Shown: one piece after another, positions 10,510 to 20,969 of the stretch
How the letters are laid out: each line of letters opens with the position of its first letter
Numbering within the stretch: position 1 is the first letter of the stretch
DNA from: Gnetum montanum
Taxonomy: Eukaryota; Streptophyta; Gnetopsida; Gnetales; Gnetaceae
Assembly: GCA_015680685.1 (NCBI GenBank)
Contig: MNCI01002015.1
Location: forward strand, 1 to 44,737
Direction: 5' to 3'
Length of the DNA stretch: 44,737 nt
Notes under the pieces: generated by a model
What the model was told of the DNA's origin: nothing
The model's database searches: none
Seen by the model: the letters and a program-made list of their open reading frames with translations, nothing else
Translations under genes and position numbers: made by a program

Positions 10510-12969
10510 ACCCAGAACAACATAAAAAAACAGAGAAAGTTCCAGTATGAGTTCAGATGCGTTGTCAAATCCTCAGGAACCGACCATTTAATTTCAGGAC
10601 CCAACAAACTTGTCACCAAAGTTGCACTCCAGATCCGCGAACAATATTTTAGTCAAAAGATCTCCGCCTTTTTGGGGGAAAAAAAGCGCGTCAGGCGGCA
10701 TCTGCCAATCTTGCGTTGCAGAAACTCAAATCCAAACCGTCCAACAAAATTTAGTGTTCCTCGTGGCCTCATCTGAGAGGATACAGCGCTGTTTGCTTTT
10801 ACTTAAATACAAAATCCTGGCGACTGCCAGATATCAGTACACAATCTTAGTTTACGGAGCCTTCGGTGATAGGATTCCTGTTTTAGAATTCCGAAGAAAG
10901 AGTCTCACTGCGAGAAAAACTATCTTCATTCCTACTTTCGTTGTTTCAGATGTGTGTGTGTCAGATGCTTAACCTGAATTTTGGTCGGAATTTGCAATGA
11001 AGGAACCTTTTGAGCTTATACAAAGACAAACGAATCAATAACATCCACCTGGCAGTCCAGCTGTTTCCGTAAGTCATGGAAGGCTATCATTAATAAAACC
11101 ATGGTTTCTCACACACTTTAACATGGTTTCCCATAAATAATTAAATATACCCATTTAGATATTATTAGACATATTATTATAATTGTTCTCTTCCATTTGG
11201 ATTTTTAGAACATTGCTATGTTGATAGTGTATGTGGAATTTTTTCATTCATTGTGTATAATAATGAGGTGTTAAGGTTACTTGTAAGAGTTGTTAATTCT
11301 ACCATGTAGTATTGAATTATAAATTAAAAAATATATATTTTAACAAAATTTTATTTGATTATAAATTTTTTAAAAATATGTGAAAGAAATTCTAAATCCA
11401 AGAAGTCTCAAACTCTCAATGCACTTAAGTAAGAAAAAAGAAAAAATTAGGTTAGTAGACTTAATAAATAAAAACACAAGGTTTTTTTGTTTTAGCACCA
11501 AGTCCATCATTAAATACTATTTGATTTAACAATAGCTACAACATACTTAAGTAAGAAAAAGAAAAAGAAAAAGAAATATTAGGTAGTAGAGAATGATAAT
11601 TAATAGCTTACTTGATCCAATGATCTTAATAGACTTAATAAGAAATAAGTAAAGCACTGGATTTTCTTATTTTAGCACCAAGTTCATTCATTGAAGACTA
11701 AATATGCTTCAACAATAGTCATACCAATGTTTCTAGAGATTTGAACTTACAAACTAATGGGAATAGCATCAACTCTTAAAGGTTTCAACTTGTGATGACA
11801 ACTCATAGACTCTCCTCCTCACAAATATGGCTTAATGAATAGAATATTCTCAAGTTTGCAAATTGGTAAAACAAACAATATTTCAAAAGATTTTCTAAAA
11901 ATGTAAAAGGAACAAGAAAATATTTTTATTTAAATAGCATCAATAGGCTTTGATTGAAATGCAAAATATGTATTTGAAGCTATTCATCATCATTTTCAAC
12001 ACACAATTAATCTCATCATTCAATAACTGAAATAGGTAGATGCTCAAAATTGTAGGTGTACAACTACACAAATAAGTTTTTCAGCATATGTCATCAAAAT
12101 CTACACCCATATTATTGAGCATCCTTAGCAATTTTCATCTCTCAATTTGTAATTTGTTTATATTATTGACATGAGTTCAGGCCTCAGCACAATCACTTAA
12201 AGATGTTAGGCTTTTGATCATCTACCAACCCTCCCAGGACCTTGCTTAGTAGAATGAGCATTGTGGCTTTAGTGATGATCCTTTTAAATTCTCTTTACAG
12301 ATTTTATACCAAGTATGGGCTTCTATCCACGTAAATGCACACAACTTTCTTATGCTTGCGCACATCAAATTAACTCATTATTTATTGCTTAAGTACATGA
12401 AATAATTAAAGAATTCCTTAATCACTACTACTCAAAGGTAATGGATCTACCCTTTGCATCCCTTTAAACTTCCTGTAATTAAAAATAAAAAATTTATTTT
12501 GGAAGATGATGTACACATCAAACCTTCCTTTTCAAAAACTTTTTCTAAAGTTGAAATTTGGACAAATAAATGTTCTCCTTCCATAAATGCATCATATCCC
12601 ACTAGTGTCATTGTGAGTGACTGAGATCCCATAGTTTGTGAATATTACCAAAATAATTTTGCATCATCTATCTTGTCGTGGTGAATTTGAATTTACTAAC
12701 AAAAGGTAATAAGGAATATGGTATGGGTAGGGTTAGGATCCATAATTACTACATGAACATAGTATTATATAATCATATGTACATAAAAAAAATAAAAGAT
12801 GCATAACTATATGTGCATAATAAAGCATAAACATGCATTATTGAATTTGCGTAATAAAGATTGAATACAACTAATTGAATATGCATAAAGAATAAAATAT
12901 GCATAGCCAAATGCTTGTAAAGACATAATAACTCTCAAAAAGAAAGACTTCATGGGGTAATTAGATTTC
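10510..12969. other. Upstream region of the AG peptide gene and unassigned AT-rich DNA
   Basis: About 10510-10980 is less AT-rich and is probably promoter and upstream region of the AG peptide gene. From 11100 the DNA is AT-rich with no recognised gene. The small open frame at 12632-12447 on the minus strand (61 codons) has no recognisable domain. A diverged tandem duplication sits at 11421-11730. Confidence 0.5.
11421..11730. repeat. Diverged tandem duplication
   Basis: Two copies begin ACTTAAGTAAGAAAAA (about 11421 and 11549), continue through ATTAGGT/TAGTAGA and GACTTAATAA, and both contain TTTTAGCACCAAGT and CAACAATAG. The second copy has extra sequence in its middle. It is an old local duplication of unknown meaning. 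Confidence 0.55.
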
Positions 12970-12974
12970 AACAT
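12970..12974. repeat. Target site duplication of element B (left)
   Basis: AACAT directly precedes the LTR start at 12975 and matches AACAT at 26324-26328 exactly. Confidence 0.9.
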
Positions 12975-13860
12975 TGATGACTGGCTAGGTACCCCTATGC
13001 CCAACCATACGAATCACGGGCTTTCACACGCAATTTGGTCGAATTCTGTAGACTGTAAGCACTTAACATACACCAGACCCTAACCTGCAAAACCTTTGGA
13101 TTAGAATGGTCGTTGTCTTCCTAATCTCACTTGTGATGTTCTAATTACGATGGTTAAGTAAGATTAAGACTAATGATTTTATATCTTTTTGCATATCTTT
13201 TGGCAGCTAATTAAGGTATGAAAAGTAAGGAAAAAACTATTATCTAATCTATAATTATCCTATCTTGTACTTTAACTATTCCTAGCATAAGTATCTGATT
13301 CCATCTTCCAAGCACGTTCTGAGCATCTCCTAACACTTCTGGGTTACCAGACGTTAAGCGTCCCTGGGTTTACCAAGTGTTTGATTTATGTTCGAGATGG
13401 TCATACTTATGGCCTTTACGAACTACGAATAAGCGATAGCGATCAAAATAACAATAATAGAAACTTAAGTAATTAACAGGTAATTAATAAAGCATAAACG
13501 TATTAAACTATTAAATGCATAAAATGGCTAAGTCCAAATGCTGCAAGGAATGCTTAAATAGTTCGTCTTTATTGCCATCATGCCAATGGGCTCAGATACA
13601 TCAACGCTCGAATAAAGAGCCGATCACTTTTCTTACACCTACTATGGGCACTTGGAAAATATTCTATCTCTTGCGGGAACAAACTGCAAGAGCTTCACTA
13701 CAACTAATTGAAATATGCCTAAATGGGGTGGAAGGCCCTCTTATTTATAGGCTGGAAAAGGCTCCGCGTAAATGGGGCCACGTCGATGCATGAAAGGCTA
13801 TGTCGACGGGGCCGCGTATACGTGGCCCCGTCGATGCATCGACTTAATGACACTTCATCA
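12975..13860 (-). repeat. 3' LTR of element B
   Basis: On the plus strand it begins TGATGACTGG and ends CACTTCATCA (886 bp). It pairs with 25419-26323. A TATA box lies at 13749-13741 on the minus strand (TATAAATAA). The U3 edge, nearest 13860, holds a 32-bp near-palindrome at 13803-13834 and the motif GCCACGT at 13777-13783. The LTR is assigned as 3' because the polypurine tract adjoins it at 13861. Confidence 0.92.
13803..13834. repeat. 32-bp near-palindrome in U3 of element B
   Basis: The arms TCGACGGGGCC and GGCCCCGTCGA flank a GCGTATACGT core. Only one pair of positions breaks perfect symmetry. It lies 26 bases inside the LTR end. The same region in the other LTR (26240-26300) has decayed. 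It could form a hairpin or serve as paired protein-binding sites. Confidence 0.85.
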
Positions 13861-13876
13861 TACCCCCACGACTGAG
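13861..13876 (-). promoter_or_regulatory. Polypurine tract next to the 3' LTR of element B
   Basis: The minus strand reads CTCAGTCGTGGGGGTA directly before the LTR start TGATGAAG. The position is where plus-strand DNA synthesis is primed in LTR elements. The same YAGTYRTGGGGG motif recurs at 17144-17157 and 18861-18875. Confidence 0.75.
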
Positions 13877-14410
13877 TAAAAAATCATCCTCAAGTTACTC
13901 TACAATTTGGAAGGTATGGATTTTTATTAACAATGCACATGACTGGACACACACATGACACAACATGAAATTGACCAAGTGCCCGAGTTACAAAGAAGGA
14001 TAAATTACAAAAATGACGGTGTTCAAAGATAAAATTGAATACCTCGTTGGTCTTGGAATCTCTATTGTGTGGAATGATGCACAAAATTGCTGAAGAAGGT
14101 CACACCATCCCTAGGGGCGGTGGTTCTGACAGACCTTCTCCAACCTCTGGCCCATTCGTTGGTGGTGGTGAGAATGACGGTTGCCCTGCAGCAGCTGCAA
14201 CTTCTGGAGGCAGCTGGAAAGCCTCCAAGAGAGCCCTCATCTTTTCTTCTTTCTTCAGGGATCGTTCATAGTCCAGGAAGCCTCTCTAATGTGTGCTGGA
14301 ACTGGAACTTCCTAAGGGCATGGCAGTGCTGGAAGGAGTTCCTTCAGGTTGACAAACCAGGCTACGAACTGCTTGCATTTAATGTCGAACGCTTGGACTG
14401 ATGCATGTAG

Positions 14411-16954
14411 CTACTGGTAGTCATTCATTCTACGGGCCAGGTTCTCTGCGATGGTACATTGTCCTTCAAAGCTTGTGCAGAGAACCTCAAGTTCTGTGTT
14501 TACCATTTCCAGCTTTTGCTTTGTCGCCTTATGTGTCTGGAACTCTCCCTCGTATAGGGAATACGAGGCAGCCACTTGCTTTTCTAACTCTGACCGTAGT
14601 CTCTCGGCTATGAGCATAGCCAAGTTTGCATATTATAGGTTGGCCAGCTCCATGTATTTTGTCATCTCCTCAATTTGCAGCTCTTTCAGGTGAATTTCAG
14701 CTTTATTGTAGTCGTTCAACCCATCGAAGATAGGTTGCCATGCATCGTCTCCCTCTCGGAGCTGCTGGAGTGCTTGGTTCATCTTGGCCTTGGTGACTTG
14801 AATATGTTTCTCATTTACCTCCTTCTGCAATCCCACTTGGTCCCTGTAATGATTCTTAAGTGTTTCAAATTTTAGGGCCTCATTCTTCTAAGCAGTAATT
14901 TCGATTGCCGACTTCTGTCGCAATGCCCGAACCTCCTCCATTGACAGATTTCGATTCTCAGTAGCCAACCTCCTTATGTCAACGTTCACCCTGGCTAGCT
15001 CTTCTTGCTATTGGTGGATAAAATATTTCATATGTTCATTTTTTGCACCAACATTGCGTAGGCGATGAACCTTCGTGGTTATCCGCATGTTCTCTTGGCG
15101 AACCTCTGCCAAGTCCTTGTCTAAGTGATATGCTTGGGCATCTGCCAAGGACTTGTTGAGGATCGTTGTCTCCAGCACATCCTCAACCATTTGAAGTCTG
15201 AGTTGAAGCTATTGAAAAGCTTCATCCCTGGTGATGTCACGGTTGAGGATGGCTGGATCAGCAAGTTGGGCTCTTAATTGGGCTACCTCTATTGCCAAGC
15301 ACTGACAAGCAACTTGAGTAGCTTCTAGTTGCCCTTTCAAAACAAGGCTCTTGCCCCTTGTAGAGAGTAGCTTCGACTGGGTTGCAGTAATATTGTTCGG
15401 AAGGTCGAAGACATCCAAAAGTGATTGCCTGGTTCCCACCAGTTGATCCAACAACTCCTCGTGTTGTGCTACATCAATTTTGCTACGTGAAGTTTTGGCA
15501 GACACATGTACATCTTGTAGTTCATGAAAGTTTAGTATAGGTGCTGCCAGTGCATTGAGAGCTGCAGCAATGGTGTTAGCAACCACTTCGACTGCAACCT
15601 CCTATCCATGGTGCTGCATCACCAGGACTATCGCCCCTTCACCATCTTCCAAGCTTATTGAGAAGGTAGCAACATTCCCTGAAATGTTAGGGAATAACTG
15701 CTGGGTTGATACTGTTACTTCTCGGATGCTTGGATCTGTTCTGGTTGGTAATTGTGCTTGGGTGGTGGAGAATATCGGCCCTACTCTTTCAAGTAAGCTA
15801 ACTGATTGAGCCACTTGCTCCAGGTGGCTCATGGCAGGGCGATATACCAAAGGGTCTTCTCCTCCACTGGTCCTGCTAGATTGCTCTTGCTGGCTTAAGA
15901 GCGTTTCTCAGATTTTGCGTATGTGTTTTGCAATGGTTTGCAAACTGGGCTGCGTTGTTTATGTAGGTGGTGGAGGTGGTTGCTGCTCTTCCTCTGTCTG
16001 AGTGGTGGTAGGATTTCTATCTTTCATCATCTCCCTCCAAGAGGCAATTAGGGCATGCCGGACTACATCATTAGAATACTGTGCTATCCCTGCCCATTTG
16101 TACAACTTTTAGATTAGGCATGGAAATGGGAGAGCTCATCTTCCATGTTCGTTCTCAGCAAACCTATTTTCAATTTCCAGGAACAACAACTGTGGAAGAC
16201 TCATTGGGAATTTCCCACTCAAGGCGGCACACGCATGGGCGGAGAAGGCTGTGATTTTATTGGGTCTTATCGTTGGGTTCAGGTGGTAAGATGCAATCTT
16301 TGAGTACACTCTTTCCACCGTGGTGAGATAGCCGAATTCCTTATGCTCTACCCCATAGCACCATTTAGTCCATGCCACTTTTACCTTTGGATCAGCCTGC
16401 TTTGGGATTTCCACCACATCTACCCTGATCTCAGGCAACCCCAAAGCCTGTGCTATCGCCTCTGAAGAGTAAGAGACATAGATGTCTTTGATTCTTACTC
16501 TCGACCTTGGTTGCCGATTTGTCTAGAAGAGGTAGGTCTTCCCCAAGTACCATTCACCACTTCTCGTGATGATTGGCCACATTGGAGAGCTCTGCAGTTG
16601 AAGCTTCACTTCTTCTGGCGCGTTCTTGAGGAATGGTCCAAAATTTAGCTCTTGGAGGACCATCTGTTGCACCTTGCGTGGTGTGATAGCATCAAGGCAA
16701 GCTTGGGTCAAGGTGACCTCAAGCCGTGGTGCTATCCCAGGAGTCTCATCCCCTTGCAATTGCTCACCAGGAATCTCCTCTTCGGGAATTTGATGGACAG
16801 ATTCCACGTCAGGTCCTTCGTGGAGGGGCCCAGTTGCATGAGAGCCCTCCGCATGCTCTGGTGGTTGCACTCCTCATCCCCTTCCCGTACGTGGGTGCTT
16901 GTCCCTTGGCTGTGATGGTCCTTTGCCCCTTGGGTGGCTTGGTTTGGGTGCCAT
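14411..16954 (-). pseudogene. Additional ORF (aORF) of element B: unknown N-terminal domain plus long coiled coil
   Basis: A sense ORF between pol and the 3' LTR. ATG at 16954 begins MAPKPSHPRGKGPSQP; a TGA stops the frame after 26 codons, then the frame stays open from 16873 to 16523. It starts acidic and Pro-rich, then has conserved blocks LEVTLTQACLD, VLQELNFGPFL and GEWYLGKTYLF. The next pieces (16444-16136) include WCYGVEHKEFGYLT and HLNPTIRPNKITAFSAHACA. This recalls the putative plant transposon protein domain found in Athila/Tat additional ORFs (PF20167-like; memory-based and unverified). From 15586 to 14411 the pieces are Gln/Glu/Leu-rich heptad-like sequence, a probable long coiled coil. 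No signal peptide or clear membrane span is visible, so it does not look like an envelope protein. Element C has a colinear copy. The frame is broken by several stops and shifts. Confidence 0.7.
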
Positions 16955-17143
16955 CTGCAATCAAACATAACCACCAATTAGACCATGCATAAGTTGTTCA
17001 AGATGGTCCTTATACACCTTCTTCGTTAGACTAAGTTATGTTGCTGGCACAGGCATTCTTTTTAAGTCTCCTGGAGTGTTAATTTAGGGGTTAGAACCAA
17101 AATTTTTGTAATTGACTAATTAATTAATTACTCATAGGCACCA

Positions 17144-17157
17144 CCCCCCACGACTGA
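17144..17157 (-). promoter_or_regulatory. Internal polypurine-tract-like motif (between U3-like module and aORF)
   Basis: The minus strand reads CTCAGTCGTGGGGGG, nearly identical to the tract next to the 3' LTR at 13861. Element C has the same motif at 30732-30749 and element E at about 44591-44606. Function as a second priming site is inferred. Confidence 0.5.
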
Positions 17158-17311
17158 GAGCATACCTTCAGTTGCTTAAAAGGGCAAGGATTGGGTGATT
17201 TGGACATGCGATGGAATGGAGGCTCGTTGGGAAGAGTTAGGCAGAAAAAAATGGCAAAAACTCCCCTAATTTTGGATTCCAAATGATGAAATTTTTGAAG
17301 CAAAGTGGGTG

Positions 17312-17395
17312 TATATATAGGGATTAGGTGCTGCGTCAACGAGGCCACGTATACGTAGGGGGCTACATATACGAGGCCCCGTATATGCAGGGGTG
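17312..17395 (-). promoter_or_regulatory. Internal U3-like motif array with TATA box upstream of the aORF
   Basis: On the minus strand, GGGGCCTCGTATATG, CCTACGTATACGTGGCC and GCC-rich units run from about 17395 to 17341 and are followed about 25 bases later by TATATATA at 17319-17312. The 3' LTR of B shows the same plan: GGGGCC/CGTATACG units, then TATAAATAA. GCCACGT (ACGTGGC on the other strand) occurs in both LTRs and here at 17344-17350. Sequence after the TATA box is not similar to the LTR. It may be a separate promoter for the aORF, whose ATG is about 360 bases downstream. Confidence 0.5.
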
Positions 17396-17574
17396 TTCAC
17401 CTGTTGACCAGCATTGACCAACCTGGAAAAAGCTCAAAATGATGAATTTGGAACGTTAAATTGGGGCGGTTGAAGCACGTGGGAGGCCTAGACATGGCTG
17501 AGGCATGTCAAATTTGGGGCTCAAAAAAGAGACAAAAATGGAAAAACGTGACGTAAACGAACTCCATGGGGAGG

Positions 17575-17575
17575 N
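17575..17575. other. Assembly join (single N)
   Basis: A single N in the non-coding stretch between integrase and the aORF of element B. No flanking duplication is obvious. Confidence 0.8.
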
Positions 17576-17609
17576 CAATAGCCTTAGTAGCGCTCGCATA
17601 TCCTCAACA

Positions 17610-18140
17610 CTAGGGTCTGTGGGCCCCGAGGCCAAGAAATGATGTTTGCCAGTTAAGATGCCTACCTAAGAGATCCTGCCAAGGCATGGGAAGCCCAAGG
17701 AAATTACGATGAACTTCCACAACATAAGACGAGTAGTGAGGTGCGGTATGGAGAGAACTGGGTGAAGAGAGAGAAACGAGGAAATGGAATTCCGAAAGTT
17801 GGTCACATGAACCCCATGTGTAGTTGTGGTTAAGTGGCCTAGTAGAACTATTCCTGAGTTTAGACCCAAAACCATCTGCATTCAATGACATTGCAGCAAT
17901 AGACAAAGTCCCGGCCATCCCCAAGGAAGCAAGAATGACCCCATAGAGAACCACCACTCCAACAAACATGAGAGGAAGGAAGTGAAATGGGACAAAGTTA
18001 GAGGGGATGAAGAAAGTCCCATAACTAGTGCATGTGGCCCATGAGAGGTGGTCTAATGGATGTGCTTTGAATTCCCACATAGCGATTTTTTTTCTTTTTC
18101 GAAGGAACCACACCATGCAAAGACCCATGCAGGTTTGCAT
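17610..18140 (-). CDS. Possible small ORF between integrase and aORF of element B, unknown product
   Basis: An uninterrupted frame of 176 codons from the ATG at 18140 to a stop at 17610, sense to the element. It is the longest stop-free frame in this element although the flanking retrotransposon genes are full of stops. Around residues 49-84 (counting from that ATG) it is strongly hydrophobic (FLPLMFVGVVVLYGVILASL), enough for one or two membrane spans. The rest is Ser/His-rich with no domain I recognise. Element C has diverged homologous DNA here (about 32200-32950) that does not show the same open frame by eye, which argues for chance. The stretch could also be plain non-coding spacer. Confidence 0.2.
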   Translation of the reverse strand: MQTCMGLCMVWFLRKRKKIAMWEFKAHPLDHLSWATCTSYGTFFIPSNFVPFHFLPLMFVGVVVLYGVILASLGMAGTLSIAAMSLNADGFGSKLRNSSTRPLNHNYTWGSCDQLSEFHFLVSLSSPSSLHTAPHYSSYVVEVHRNFLGLPMPWQDLLGRHLNWQTSFLGLGAHRP

Positions 18141-18842
18141 GCATCTGACCAAGGGGTGTGCTTTGAATCCTCATTTTTGTCATTTTTTCCTTTGTCTTTG
18201 TTTTTTTTTCTTTTTCACTTTTATTTTATTTTTGAATTTTTCAATGAGGACCACACCATGCAAGGTCGAATTGCCCAGAAGCTTCCATGGAGAAGAACGT
18301 GGAGTGGTAGGAAATATGTAAGGACATACCAGCAACCCAAGGGACAAAATAGAGTGAAAAATATTACCTTCCCCTTGAAGTCACACCCGATTCAAACCAT
18401 TGGATCATCCCCGAGGTTGGGAACTATACCAGTCACATATTAATTATAATGTTTTTAATTGAAGGGGTGCATGGTTGCAACAGAAGGAAGACCATGGAAT
18501 GGGTGAATGGGTGGATGACGTGAATTCATTGCCGATGTTATGAGTAGAGAATAGACATAAAGTCCAAAGACAACCATGTGAGAGCAGGATCCAGACAACT
18601 AGGTGGACTATTACATTACCCATCGCAACAAAAACCATCCGTGCCAAACACCTGATGACAATAAGACAGTGCATTAGCAATCATGTAAAAATGAAAAACG
18701 CATAAAGAAACCAAAAATAATTAAAGAAAGGAGAAAATTAACAAGAATTTTGCAAACGTATGAACGATGTTGGAAAAAAAGTGTAAAACAAAAAAGTGTA
18801 AAATAAAAAATGACAAAACGGTGAGGGGTGTAGTGGAATGGA

Positions 18843-20056
18843 TCAGCAAGGATGACGGTCTCCCCCATGACTAGGTGGAAAGGAGGAGACACGGAAAATG
18901 GAGCGAGGTTGTCCTGGTGATGACAAGGTGGTGGCACTAGGTGAGTGGAGTTCGCGAAAAGGTTTCAGTTGTTGGCGGTTGACTAATTGCATTTTGGTGA
19001 AGTCCTCAGGTTTGTGGATGACCAAGGCCCTAGATGGGAAGGTTTCAGAGACAATGTAAGGTCCCTCCCACAGTGTTTGAAACTTGGTCAGTTGAGATAC
19101 ATGTGAGGGGTTCCAATACAACACTTTGTCTCCACATCGAAATGTGACCTTCCGAATCCTAAGATCGTGTCATTTTTTGTTGTAGGTCTTGTGGATCTCA
19201 TTGGAGGATAGGGGCACTAATTGGTTCTCATCTAGCACACTTAAATTGATCAGTCATTCATGTTGTGCTAGCAGTAGATTAAGGCCTAAGTCACTGGCGG
19301 TGGATAGTGTACGGAGTTTAGCCTGAATCGGAAGTGTTGGTAACTTTCAGTACACTAAATCATAGGGAGAGTATCCTACAAGAAGTTTCCAAGTGAAGCG
19401 ATAGGCCCATAGGGCATCGTTAAGTTTTGTACTCCAATCCTTCCTGTATTTGTTGATGGTTCGAGTAAGGATCTTGGTGATCTCCCTATTGGTAACTTTG
19501 GCCTGCCCGTTGGCTTGGGGGTGATAAGGTATTGTAAATTTATGTGTGACCCCCAAGCATTGCATGAGTTTCCAAAAGGTGACACCCATGAAATGAGTCC
19601 CATTATCAGAAATGAGTGCACGTGGCACTCCAAACCTGTTAATGATTTGTTGTTGGACAAATCGTGCTGTAGTGTTGGAAGAATAGTTGACAACGGCTTC
19701 TACTTCTGCCCACTTTGTGTAGTAGTCCACTGCTATGATGATGTATGCTTTTTCGTTTGACAAGGGAGTGATGGATCCCATGAAGTCGATACCCCAAATG
19801 TCGAAGGGCTCTAGTGGCTGGATCTACTGTTGAGGTCCCTCCAACTGTACCGTCATCCCATCATCTCTCTGGCATTGTTCGCAGGAGCGGGCAAACCATT
19901 GTGCGTCCCTGAAGATGGTGGGCTAGTAATACCCTGCAAGTAGGATCTTAATGACGGTGCAATGTCCAATATGGTGGCCCCCACAAGGGCCCTCATGACC
20001 ATCCTAGAGGACGTGTAGTGTATCACCATTAGGGACACACAATCAAACCAAGCCAT
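18843..20056 (-). pseudogene. Integrase of element B
   Basis: Integrase inserts element DNA into the genome. The zinc-binding N-terminal part is frameshifted at about 20050-19850. The catalytic core is an open piece at 19781-19347. Asp19 sits in AVDYYTKW and Asp59 in ISDNGTHF. The Glu expected 36 residues after Asp59, in the HPQANGQ-x-E motif, is Lys95 (codon AAA at 19499-19497). The C-terminal domain at 19124-18843 reads WEGPYIV then LVNRQQLKPF, the GPY-type end seen in Athila/Tat integrases, and no chromodomain follows. A stop and frameshift separate core and C-terminus. With Lys in place of Glu the enzyme should be inactive, even without the frame breaks. Confidence 0.88.
18861..18875 (-). 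promoter_or_regulatory. Polypurine-tract-like motif at the 3' end of pol
   Basis: The minus strand reads CCTAGTCATGGGGGA, matching the YAGTYRTGGGGG motif of the other two tracts. It lies within the last codons of pol, which read SHGGDRHPC before the stop. Element C has the same motif at 33711-33725. Conservation may reflect coding, an internal priming role, or both. Confidence 0.4.
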
Positions 20057-20957
20057 CTACGCACACCTTGTACATGTGGCCATTGATCTCCATAAAATGC
20101 TTGGCCTTATGGAGAAACTGCTGCTTTTGCCGATGGTTCCATTCCTTTGGCAGCTTCTGGGTTGTGAGGTAGGTGAGGATGTGGTTGAACCAAGGGGATT
20201 CCTTGGGCACTTGTGAATCGACTGCACCTACGAAGAGGAGTTCATCTAGAAATTGGTCAAAGAGGGGCTCCTCCTCTTCTGTGTCATCCCATCGTAACCG
20301 AGACAAGTGGTCAGCAGCCACATTCTTGATCCCCTTTCGATCTACCATCGTAAGATCAAACTCCTGAAGGATCACCAACCACTGGATTATGCGAGGGCTC
20401 ACCATTGGTTTGTTCATTAAAAAATGGATAACACTGTGGTTAGTATGCACAAAAACTTTGTATTCGAGCACATAGTGCCAGAATTTGTCCAAGGAAAACA
20501 CCATCGCCATCAACTCCTTTTCGGTGGTGGTGTAGTTGAGCTGAGCACCCACAATGCTATATCTTGCACAGTGGATATAATATGGATGTTTTTGATCATC
20601 ACACTATGTAAGCATGACTTCTAAGGCATATTTGGATGCATCCATCATGATGTGAAAAGGCTTAGACCAATTAGGTGCTCACAGAACTGGAGTTTCTACG
20701 AGTTTTTGTTTCAGCGCTTGGAATGCAGATTCACACTCCTTGATCCAGATGAATAGAGAATCCTTCTTTGTAAGCTCCACCAACAGCTTAGCAATCTTGG
20801 AGAAGTTTTCAATGAAGCACCGGTAGTAACTAGTGTGTCCAAGGAATGACCGAACATCTTTGACGGTACTCGGTTGGCGGGGTGATTCCTTGGATGACCC
20901 TAATCTTTTCAGGATCCATGCTAATCCCTGTTTGAGAGATGTGGTGCCCCAACACAA
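20043..20957 (-). pseudogene. RNase H region of element B pol
   Basis: RNase H removes the RNA strand during reverse transcription. The first piece, 20957-20679, carries the RT connection: SFLGHTSYYRCFIENFSKIA followed by the FxWxxxCxxAFxxLK pattern (FIWIKECESAFQALK). The second piece, 20552-20043, has YTTTEKELMAMVFSLDKFWHYVL, then HTNHSVIHFLMNKP, where the catalytic Asp of the usual HTDH is Asn, and the tail ADHLSRL. Stops at about 20560-20680 separate them. The gene is a decayed continuation of RT. Confidence 0.85.
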
Positions 20958-20969
20958 TGCCCTCTTGGA

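Noticed and set aside
10384-10776. Plus-strand open frame of 130 codons opposite the AG peptide promoter
   Set aside because: It overlaps the TATA box and leader of the minus-strand gene, has no domain, and its codons show no coding character.
12447-12632. Possible short gene on the minus strand
   Set aside because: 61 codons without domain, signal or neighbouring gene elements.
14411-16954. Envelope-like gene (as proposed for some Athila elements)
   Set aside because: No signal peptide or clear membrane segment; coiled-coil composition fits an accessory protein better.
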